DNA of 5,131 bases, from assembly GCA_015661745.1 (NCBI GenBank), contig DQVL01000028.1, forward strand, positions 1 to 5,131, given 5' to 3'. Source of the stretch: Thermoprotei archaeon (lineage in GTDB: Archaea > Thermoproteota > Nitrososphaeria > Geothermarchaeales > JDFR-13). The stretch's first letter is position 1. Each line of letters opens with the position of its first letter. Below the pieces are notes generated by a model, which saw only the letters and a program-made list of their open reading frames with translations, had not been told where the DNA came from and searched no databases. Below are positions 1 to 5,131 of the stretch, in pieces. The position numbers and the translations under genes were made by a program.

Positions 1-2
1 AT

Positions 3-107
3 AAATATGTAGGCGACCGTCTTATATTACATCTTAATACCTTCCACTCTCCCAAATCTATAGATAGATTTTTAAGTTCAGTTAAAGAGGTGATTATGAA
101 TGTATGA
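3..107 (+). CDS. gcvPA: C-terminal end of upstream gene, probably glycine dehydrogenase subunit 1 (partial)
   Basis: Frame 3 is open from the window edge to a TGA at 105-107 and encodes 34 residues, including the stretch HLNTFHSPKSIDRFLSSVKE. The start lies outside the window. The reading frame overlaps the start of gcvPB by 8 bp (ATGTATGA), the spacing expected of co-translated subunits. In archaea and many bacteria the P-protein of the glycine cleavage system is split into GcvPA and GcvPB, encoded next to each other in that order. The helical ending 'sIDRFLssVKEV' resembles the final helix of GcvPA as I recall it. The identity rests mainly on position, because the fragment is too short to carry a diagnostic motif. 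That it is a real gene end is well supported by the open frame, the overlap, and the gcvPB ribosome-binding site lying inside it. Confidence 0.6.
   Translation, partial: KYVGDRLILHLNTFHSPKSIDRFLSSVKEVIMNV
87..94 (+). promoter_or_regulatory. Ribosome-binding site for gcvPB
   Basis: GAGGTGAT lies 5 nt before the ATG at 100 and is an eight-base match to the archaeal anti-Shine-Dalgarno consensus (GGAGGTGAT). It sits inside the last codons of the preceding gene, which favours translational coupling. It also settles the gcvPB start, since an in-frame TGA at 97-99 rules out any upstream start. Confidence 0.8.
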
Positions 108-1578
108 GAGGAGACAAGCTAGGTGGTTTGAGAGGACTCTTTTCGAGTATAACTTAGATGATGAAGAAGTTAATGAGGTTATAAAGGTTTTGGAGGAATA
201 TCTACCATCAAAATTGATTAGAAAGAAATTCTTGTTTCCCTCCCTTTCAGAATTTGAGGTTGTTAGACATTTTACAAGGCTTTCACAGCAAAATTATGGT
301 GTTGATCAAGGATTGTATCCGCTTGGAAGCTGTACAATGAAGTATAATCCAAGAGTTAATGAAGATATAGCGTCCCTTGATGGATTCGCTAATTTAAATC
401 CACTCCAGGATCCTGATGAAGTACAAGGATTGTTAGAGTTGCTCTATAAGCTTTCAGAATATTTGTCAAAGTTAACTGGTATGGACTATTTTTCATTGCA
501 ACCTGCAGCAGGAGCCCAAGGGGAACTCGTCGGTGTATTAATAATGAAAAAATATTTTGAGGTTAAGGGTGAGAATAGAAATGAGGTTATCGTCCCCGAT
601 ACTGCCCATGGCACCAATCCAGCCTCAGTAAAGATGGCTGGTTTAAAAGTAGTGGAAGTCCCCAGTAATAGGGATGGAATTATAGATCCAAAAATAATTA
701 GGGAGACCGTTAGTGATAAGACGTTGGGTATCATGTTGACGAATCCAAATACTTTGGGTGTATATGAAGATTATATCGGGGAAATTGCTGACATTATACA
801 CGGCTCTGATGGGCTCCTATATTATGATGGAGCTAATTTAAATGCAATTTTAGGCTGGATCCGTCCAGGTGATATGGGTTTTGATATAACACATGTAAAT
901 CTTCATAAGACGTTTTCTACACCACATGGTGGCGGCGGTCCAGGTTCTGGACCAGTCGGTGTTAAATCTTTTCTTAAGGATTTCCTGCCAGTCCCAATTA
1001 TAGAAGAAGTAGGTGGAAAATATGTCTTTAACTGGGATTTAAAACATACTATAGGTAAAGTTCATTCATTCTATGGAAATGTACTTATACAATTAAGAGC
1101 CCTAGCATACATACTTAGAAATGGGTTTGAAGGTTTAAGGGAAGTGTCTGGAACCGCATTATTAAACTCCAATTATCTATATGAAAAGCTACGTAGTTTT
1201 AATGGGGTTCATCCATACCCAAACAATTTGAAGCCTAGAATGCATGAATTTGTGTTATCAGTCAAAGAATTAAAGGATAAATATGATGTTAGGGCTAGGG
1301 ATATAGCTAAAAGGATAATTGACTATGGAGTCTATGCACCAACTATATATTTCCCAACAATTGTAGAGGAGGCTTTAATGATAGAACCTACTGAAACCGC
1401 CTCTAAAAAAGAACTTGATGAATTTATAGATATATTTAAGATGATATTGGATGAAGTAGTTAATGAAAAGGATAAAGTTTTAAATTCACCATTGAATACA
1501 TCTGTTAGACGGATTGATGATGCATATGCATCTAGACCTAAGACAATGAAGCCCACATATAAATGGGGGGAAGATTAA
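100..1578 (+). CDS. gcvPB: Glycine dehydrogenase (decarboxylating) subunit 2, P-protein beta half
   Basis: This is the PLP-carrying half of the split glycine cleavage P-protein. With GcvPA it decarboxylates glycine and passes the aminomethyl group to the lipoyl arm of GcvH in the cytoplasm, feeding one-carbon units to tetrahydrofolate. The 492-residue length is normal for the family. Visible signatures are the N-terminal YGVDQGLYPLGSCTMKYNPR (66-85), PDTAHGTNPAS (166-176), TNPNTLGVYE (214-223), YYDGANLNA (241-249), and the PLP-lysine segment HVNLHKTFSTPHGGGGPG (265-282). K270 is the expected Schiff-base lysine and is followed by the glycine-rich loop. The C-terminal YAPTIYFPTIVEEALMIEPTE (412-432) is also typical. 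No frameshift or missing catalytic residue is seen. The gene overlaps the upstream one by 8 bp and shares its last base with the next start (TAATG), so all three probably sit on one message. Confidence 0.97.
   Translation: MYERRQARWFERTLFEYNLDDEEVNEVIKVLEEYLPSKLIRKKFLFPSLSEFEVVRHFTRLSQQNYGVDQGLYPLGSCTMKYNPRVNEDIASLDGFANLNPLQDPDEVQGLLELLYKLSEYLSKLTGMDYFSLQPAAGAQGELVGVLIMKKYFEVKGENRNEVIVPDTAHGTNPASVKMAGLKVVEVPSNRDGIIDPKIIRETVSDKTLGIMLTNPNTLGVYEDYIGEIADIIHGSDGLLYYDGANLNAILGWIRPGDMGFDITHVNLHKTFSTPHGGGGPGSGPVGVKSFLKDFLPVPIIEEVGGKYVFNWDLKHTIGKVHSFYGNVLIQLRALAYILRNGFEGLREVSGTALLNSNYLYEKLRSFNGVHPYPNNLKPRMHEFVLSVKELKDKYDVRARDIAKRIIDYGVYAPTIYFPTIVEEALMIEPTETASKKELDEFIDIFKMILDEVVNEKDKVLNSPLNTSVRRIDDAYASRPKTMKPTYKWGED
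1565..1574 (+). promoter_or_regulatory. Ribosome-binding site deciding the methylthiotransferase start
   Basis: The purine run GGGGGGAAGA ends 3 nt before the ATG at 1578-1580. It supports that ATG over the in-frame ATG at 1563-1565, because the purine run would fall inside the coding region if the earlier ATG were used. Confidence 0.55.
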
Positions 1579-2891
1579 TGACTAAGATATACTTGAAAAC
1601 ATTTGGATGCACTTTAAACACCTATGATTCTAATATTATGGAGTCTTATCTATTAGAAGCCGGTTTTACACTGGTCGATTCAATTGATAAATCTGATATT
1701 GTGGTGTTGAATACATGTGGAGTGAAGAAGCAGACAGAGGATAAAATAATTTCACATCTTAGAAGAATTAGGAATAAATATCCAAATAAAAAACTTGTTG
1801 CTACTGGATGTTTACCTCTTATTAATCTCGATAGGTTGGAGGCAGAATGTTCTCTAGATGGCATTTTAGGACCTTCTCCCGGTAATGAGATTGTAAAGGC
1901 TTTGGATTTAATATTGTCTGGAGAAAAATATATAAACCTTAATACCAATAAGATTGAAGCTCCAAAGATTATAAGAAATGGTGTTACCGCACCACTTGCA
2001 GTATCTTCGGGATGTCTAGATAAATGTAGTTTCTGTGGAACTAAAAATGCTAGGGGTATGGTAAAAAGTCTTGATATCGAGAGTGTTATAAAATCAATTA
2101 AAAAATATATTTCTAGAGGTATTAGAGAGATACTGCTTACATCAGTTGACTTAGGTGCATATGGTTTTGATCTAAAACCTAGAAAAACATATATAGACCT
2201 ACTAAAGTCTATTAAGGAATTGCCCGGTGACTTTGTAGTCAGGGTGGGTATGATGAATCCTAGATGGGTCTATATGTATCTTGATGAACTAATTGAATTA
2301 TTTCGAGATAATGGACGTTTTTACCATTTCATACATATTCCAGTTCAATCTGGAAGCGATAAGGTTCTATCGATAATGAATAGGGGGCATGGTGTAGATG
2401 AATATCTAGAGTCGGTTAGTAGATTGCGGGAAGAACTGGGAAAAGATTTTACTATTATGACGGATATTATAGTTGGGCATCCAGGTGAAGATGACTATGA
2501 TTTTGAGCTTACCTTAGAATTAATAAAGGAGACTAAGCCAGATTTTGTAAATATATCCCAGTTTTTCCCTAGGCCAAACACTCGATCGGCTACAATGAAG
2601 AAAATACCTACTAAAATAATAAAGGAGAGAAGCAGAGAGTTGTCGAGATTATGTGACGTTATATTATACGAGAGGAATAAGTTGTGGCGTGGATGGATAG
2701 GGCCCATTTTAGTTAATGAATTTGGTAAAGGGAGGTATTTGGGAAGGAATTACGCATATAAAATCTTTGCTTTTGAGTCTGAAGCCGACTTACTGGGTAA
2801 ATTTATGGAGGTTAAGTCGGAGCGGGTCTATACAACCTGGCTCTATGCAGTACCTCGTAAAGAAGCTTCTTCAATCTTTGATTTACACTGA
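1578..2891 (+). CDS. Radical-SAM tRNA methylthiotransferase, archaeal e-MtaB / MiaB-like (ms2t6A37)
   Basis: The product adds a methylthio group to the modified adenosine at position 37 of ANN-decoding tRNAs (t6A to ms2t6A), using SAM and two iron-sulfur clusters. The 437 residues from ATG 1578 show the full three-domain layout. An N-terminal UPF0004 domain carries the auxiliary-cluster cysteines C11 (FGCTLNTYDS), C47 (NTCGVK) and C78 (ATGCLP). The radical-SAM core has CLDKCSFC (C146, C150, C153) followed by ARG. A C-terminal TRAM domain (about 370-427) contains GKGRYLGRNYAYK. HIPVQSGSD (about 253-261) and the segment ending KERSRELSRL are family-typical. The subfamily is judged from length and the TRAM sequence, as e-MtaB/CDKAL1-like rather than bacterial MiaB. 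The start at 1578 gives MTKIYLKTFGC, close to the usual N-terminus; an in-frame ATG at 1563 would add MGGRL. The start overlaps the gcvPB stop by 1 bp. The 3' end overlaps the convergent PHP gene by 80 bp. Confidence 0.93.
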   Translation: MTKIYLKTFGCTLNTYDSNIMESYLLEAGFTLVDSIDKSDIVVLNTCGVKKQTEDKIISHLRRIRNKYPNKKLVATGCLPLINLDRLEAECSLDGILGPSPGNEIVKALDLILSGEKYINLNTNKIEAPKIIRNGVTAPLAVSSGCLDKCSFCGTKNARGMVKSLDIESVIKSIKKYISRGIREILLTSVDLGAYGFDLKPRKTYIDLLKSIKELPGDFVVRVGMMNPRWVYMYLDELIELFRDNGRFYHFIHIPVQSGSDKVLSIMNRGHGVDEYLESVSRLREELGKDFTIMTDIIVGHPGEDDYDFELTLELIKETKPDFVNISQFFPRPNTRSATMKKIPTKIIKERSRELSRLCDVILYERNKLWRGWIGPILVNEFGKGRYLGRNYAYKIFAFESEADLLGKFMEVKSERVYTTWLYAVPRKEASSIFDLH

Positions 2892-3483
2892 CTATCCGGA
2901 TGTATATTTTCACCCTTCTCCTCAACAAATTCTCTATTAACCCCTCGGTATCTTCACTATCATCTATAATATATACGTATCCAATTGTAGATGGTATGTG
3001 TGAGTCACTTCCTGCAGATACTCCTTTATTAAGATCTTCAGCTAATTTACTCAATACTATATAATTTATCTTGGCCTTTGGATCATGGGCATTGGCTACT
3101 TCTATTATATCAACATATCTTAGGGCATCCATAACGTTTTTCTCCTGCGTTTTATTCCTTGTTTTATCAAGGGGATGAGCCATTATAGATATTCCATTTT
3201 GACTCCTTATAAAATCTATTAGTTCATGAAAGGATAGTTTCCTATGTGGTTCTTTATATATGTTTAACCCTATTAAATGTCCATATTCTGTATAGAATTC
3301 AATACCTGGAATTACACTTACTTTTGTGATATGTTTAATGGCTTTTAAAGCCCCATCTAATCTTTCATGGTCTGTAATGGCTATGCAATCTAACCCATTG
3401 CTTAACGCATATTTTTCGATCTCATCAAATGTATTTATTGCGTCGTGGGAGTAGAATGTATGTATATGAAGGTCGCTTTTCAT
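2812..3483 (-). CDS. Stand-alone PHP-domain metal-dependent phosphoesterase
   Basis: This is a 223-residue protein made almost entirely of one PHP (polymerase and histidinol phosphatase) domain, a TIM-barrel-like fold that binds two or three metal ions and hydrolyses phosphoesters. The conserved motifs occur in order: DLHIHTFYSHD (4-14; H6, H8, D14), ITDHE (36-40; D38, H39), PGIEFYTEYGHL (59-70; E62, H69), MAHP (101-104; H103) and AGSDSH (157-162; D160, H162). All metal ligands are therefore present and an active enzyme is expected. The substrate cannot be read from sequence; relatives include nucleic-acid and nucleoside-phosphate phosphoesterases. There is no polymerase domain, which rules out PolX, and the protein looks short for histidinol phosphatase. 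The ATG at 3483 places motif I at residue 4, so the start is secure. It begins 4 bp after metG and is probably co-transcribed with it. Its last 26 codons lie antisense to the methylthiotransferase gene. Confidence 0.92.
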   Translation of the reverse strand: MKSDLHIHTFYSHDAINTFDEIEKYALSNGLDCIAITDHERLDGALKAIKHITKVSVIPGIEFYTEYGHLIGLNIYKEPHRKLSFHELIDFIRSQNGISIMAHPLDKTRNKTQEKNVMDALRYVDIIEVANAHDPKAKINYIVLSKLAEDLNKGVSAGSDSHIPSTIGYVYIIDDSEDTEGLIENLLRRRVKIYIRIVSVNQRLKKLLYEVLHRARLYRPAPT

Positions 3484-3487
3484 ATTA

Positions 3488-5059
3488 TTATCTCACTTTA
3501 GAGCCGTTTTCAATATCTCCATCTACTGTTAGAAGACTAATATTCCCTTTCCCATCATCTGCTGCCAATATCATACCTTCAGAGTATTCCCCCATCAACT
3601 TCTTCTTCTTTAGGTTTGTAATGACAATGACTTTCTTACCAATCATATCCTGGGGTGAATAATAATTAGCTAAGCCTGCTAATACCTTTACTGTTCTATC
3701 CCCTATATCGATATAAAGCCGCAGAAGATTCTTACTTCCTTCCTTCTTAAGAGCTTTAACAATTGTTCCTACTCTAAGATCGAGTTTCTGAAACGTCTCG
3801 ATATCAACCTCCTCCATATTCTCACCCCTAATTTCTTTAAGCTTATTTCTTATTTCCTCTTTATCAATTTTATAGAATATTGGTCTAAATTCTGAAGCTA
3901 TAAGATATACATCTTTAGGAGTATATATGTCTTTCCAACCCACCTCCCTATAATCTAGACCTAAATATTCCAGAATTTTCTTTGAGGATTCTGGTATGAT
4001 TGGATATAGCATTATAGAGATTCTCTTTAATGTCTCTGCAAGTATATATAGGAGCCCTTTTACTTTATCTGGTTCTTCCCTCCATGTTTCCCAGGGTTTC
4101 TCATGGTTTATAATGGCATTTGCCTCTCTAACTAGGCTCATGACTGAATAGATTACCCTCTGGAAACGCATATCCATATATTCCTTATCAACTTTATCAG
4201 CTGTTTGTATCCCCATATGGTAGAGTTTTACTTGTCTATCAGTCTTTGGCTTCGTCTTCTCTATTTTACCATTTGAGTAACGTTTTATTAAATTTAGAAC
4301 TCTATGTACCAAATTTCCTAGGTCATCATTTAATTCTTTGTTTACACAATATTCTAGTGTTGATAAAGTAAAATCTGTGTCTCTTGTCTCTGGCCTCAAG
4401 TATATTAGGGTATATCTCCAATAGTCACCTGGGAGTAGCTTGATGGCTTCGTCTCCCCATATACCTATCCCCTTTGTTTTGGAGAATTTCTGTCCCTCAA
4501 ATGTAAGCCATTCAGTAGCTCCAATATGGAAATTTAAGGTATATTTGTCGTGTGTAGCCATAAGAAGGGATGGAAATATTATTGTGTGAAAAGGTATATT
4601 ATCCTTTCCAATAAAGAAAGCTATGTGAGTATTTTCATCGAGCCAGTAATCCATCCACCCATCTTTCCTGTCTTGATTCTCAAAATACTCCATTACAGCT
4701 GATACATATCCTAATACTGCATCGAACCAGACATATATTGTAAGGTCTTCAGCGTCAGGGAAGGGTGCTGGTACCCCCCACTTATTATTTCTAGTTATTG
4801 ATCTAGCTTTTAAACCCTGTTTTATCATTTGAAGACTGAAGTTTTTAGAGTTATCTGACAATGTTTTAGATTGTTTAATCCATCTATATAGCTTATCTGA
4901 AAATTTTGGTAGATCGAAGTAGTAATGCTTAACCTTCTTTACAGTAGGTTTTAAGTCACAAATTGAGCATCTAGGATTCAAAAGGTCCAATGGATCCAAG
5001 AGTTTTCCACAGTTTTCACATTGATCTCCCCTAGCCCCGTCATACCCACAATGTGGACA
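3488..5059 (-). CDS. metG: Methionyl-tRNA synthetase with C-terminal tRNA-binding domain, N-terminus missing
   Basis: MetRS charges tRNA-Met with methionine in the cytoplasm. Residue numbers here count from a GTG at 5083, the first possible start in the open frame. Three CxxC pairs of the zinc-binding insert are seen: CPHC (9-12), CENC (22-25) and CSIC (39-42). Then come YVWFDAVLGY (117-126), GKDNIPFH (159-166), the KMSKS-type signature KFSKT (199-203), PETRDTDF (231-238) and ELNDDLGNLVHR (250-261), followed by the helical anticodon-binding domain to about 380. A Trbp111/EMAP-like domain follows (about 423-531; KLDLRVG, EGMILAADDG). The Rossmann half with the HIGH motif and the first CxxC, roughly 120-140 residues, is absent. 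Residues 1-8 (MDRSQLRI) are not MetRS-like: they translate the spacer and arm of the inverted repeat, and an in-frame TAG lies just upstream. The gene is therefore cut at the fold-back, not started there. The TAA at 3488-3490 is 4 bp before the PHP gene. Confidence 0.95.
   Translation of the reverse strand, partial: CPHCGYDGARGDQCENCGKLLDPLDLLNPRCSICDLKPTVKKVKHYYFDLPKFSDKLYRWIKQSKTLSDNSKNFSLQMIKQGLKARSITRNNKWGVPAPFPDAEDLTIYVWFDAVLGYVSAVMEYFENQDRKDGWMDYWLDENTHIAFFIGKDNIPFHTIIFPSLLMATHDKYTLNFHIGATEWLTFEGQKFSKTKGIGIWGDEAIKLLPGDYWRYTLIYLRPETRDTDFTLSTLEYCVNKELNDDLGNLVHRVLNLIKRYSNGKIEKTKPKTDRQVKLYHMGIQTADKVDKEYMDMRFQRVIYSVMSLVREANAIINHEKPWETWREEPDKVKGLLYILAETLKRISIMLYPIIPESSKKILEYLGLDYREVGWKDIYTPKDVYLIASEFRPIFYKIDKEEIRNKLKEIRGENMEEVDIETFQKLDLRVGTIVKALKKEGSKNLLRLYIDIGDRTVKVLAGLANYYSPQDMIGKKVIVITNLKKKKLMGEYSEGMILAADDGKGNISLLTVDGDIENGSKVR
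3821..3828 (-). promoter_or_regulatory. Possible internal ribosome-binding site before the metG tRNA-binding domain
   Basis: On the minus strand AGGGGTGAGAAT directly precedes the in-frame ATG at 3817-3815, which begins MEEVDIETFQKLDLRVG. GGGGTGA differs from the consensus GGAGGTGA by about one base and is well spaced. It lies exactly at the domain boundary. It could equally be chance, since the same bases encode Arg-Gly-Glu in a charged linker. Its use in the cell is inference. Confidence 0.35.
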
Positions 5060-5131
5060 GATTCGTAATTGGGACCTGTCCACATTGTGGATATGACGGG
5101 GCTAGTGGAGATCAATGTGAAAACTGTGGAA
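5005..5131. repeat. Inverted repeat at window end (56-bp arms, 15-bp spacer), fold-back of metG
   Basis: The right arm, 5076-5131, is the reverse complement of the left arm, 5005-5060, with 54 of 56 positions matching. The spacer is 5061-5075. The two mismatches are 5091 (A; the copy implies G) and 5106 (T; the copy implies G). The right arm reaches the last base of the window, so the repeat may continue beyond it. Both arms encode the MetRS zinc-knuckle segment, on opposite strands. The repeat is therefore a duplicated coding segment turned back on itself, and not a terminator or transposon end. The form fits a self-primed chimera or assembly artefact at a contig end. Confidence 0.95.
5053..5131 (+). 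CDS. metG: Fragment of metG in plus orientation, partial at both ends
   Basis: In this frame the plus strand reads VDRFVIGTCPHCG and then YDGASGDQCENCG to the last base. Known archaeal MetRS proteins have a closely similar stretch before the zinc knuckle (DRFVIGTCP in Pyrococcus, from memory). So the spacer 5061-5075 and the right arm together are the genuine, continuous metG sequence. The minus-strand version loses homology at the same place. The fragment is cut on its 5' side by the inversion (in-frame TAG at 5032-5034) and on its 3' side by the window end. It differs from the minus-strand copy by one silent change (GGA for GGG) and one Arg-to-Ser change (AGT for AGG). Confidence 0.75.
   Translation, partial: MDRFVIGTCPHCGYDGASGDQCENCG

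Noticed and set aside
60..80. AT-rich TATA-like stretch (agatttttaag) that could be a promoter for gcvPB
   Set aside because: It is inside the open frame of the preceding gene, which overlaps gcvPB, so an operon message from upstream is more likely.
1563..1577. Earlier ATG start for the methylthiotransferase, adding MGGRL
   Set aside because: The TAATG start at 1578 has a purine-rich ribosome-binding site in front and gives the usual N-terminus. The longer form would put that site inside the coding region.
2716..2940. Small plus-strand open frame of 74 codons overlapping both convergent genes
   Set aside because: It is another frame of the methylthiotransferase and PHP coding sequences, with no recognisable motif and no good ribosome-binding site.
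3429..3662. Plus-strand open frame of 77 codons opposite the PHP start and metG end
   Set aside because: It is the antisense of two well-supported genes, with composition as expected for a shadow frame.
5051..5085. Stem-loop that could be a transcription terminator or regulatory hairpin
   Set aside because: It lies inside MetRS coding sequence, has no U-tract, and is the inner part of a larger inverted copy of coding DNA, which explains it better.
1..5131. A new defence, mobile or other undescribed multi-gene system
   Set aside because: All genes belong to known housekeeping families. There are no transposase, integrase, toxin, nuclease-effector or CRISPR features, and the only unusual structure is the terminal fold-back.

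Overview
The window is AT-rich and gene-dense. It uses AGA/AGG and ATA codons heavily and has purine-rich ribosome-binding sites related to GGAGGTGA. Its translation genes are of archaeal type: an e-MtaB-like methylthiotransferase and a methionyl-tRNA synthetase with a C-terminal tRNA-binding domain. Together these point to an archaeon. A thermophile is possible, but the phylum cannot be fixed from this sequence alone.

Layout: a plus-strand operon covers about 1-2891. It holds the last 34 codons of a gene that is probably gcvPA, then gcvPB (glycine decarboxylase subunit 2), then a MiaB/e-MtaB-type radical-SAM tRNA methylthiotransferase. The junctions are overlaps of 8 bp and 1 bp, so the three genes look translationally coupled. 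A minus-strand pair covers 2812-5059: metG (methionyl-tRNA synthetase, lacking its N-terminus), followed after 4 bp by a small stand-alone PHP-domain phosphoesterase. The two units converge, and the ends of the methylthiotransferase and PHP genes overlap by 80 bp on opposite strands. Every base up to about 5060 is in or next to a gene. There is no RNA gene, insertion sequence, CRISPR array or long non-coding stretch.

The striking part is the right edge. Bases 5076-5131 are an inverted copy of 5005-5060 (54 of 56 positions match) around a 15-bp spacer. The minus-strand metG loses its homology exactly at the fold. The plus strand across the spacer and right arm instead reads as the genuine continuous MetRS sequence (DRFVIGTCPHCG...). 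So metG does not begin here: the sequence turns back on itself at a short natural inverted repeat inside metG. A fold-back (self-primed) chimera or assembly error at a contig end is the simplest reading. A real inverted duplication or strain mixture is the alternative.

Functionally the genes are housekeeping: glycine cleavage (one-carbon metabolism), tRNA A37 thiomethylation, tRNA charging and a metal-dependent phosphoesterase. I do not see a new defence, mobile or secondary-metabolism system. The points worth checking are the fold-back, a possible internal start that would give a separate tRNA-binding subunit from metG, and the antisense coding overlap.
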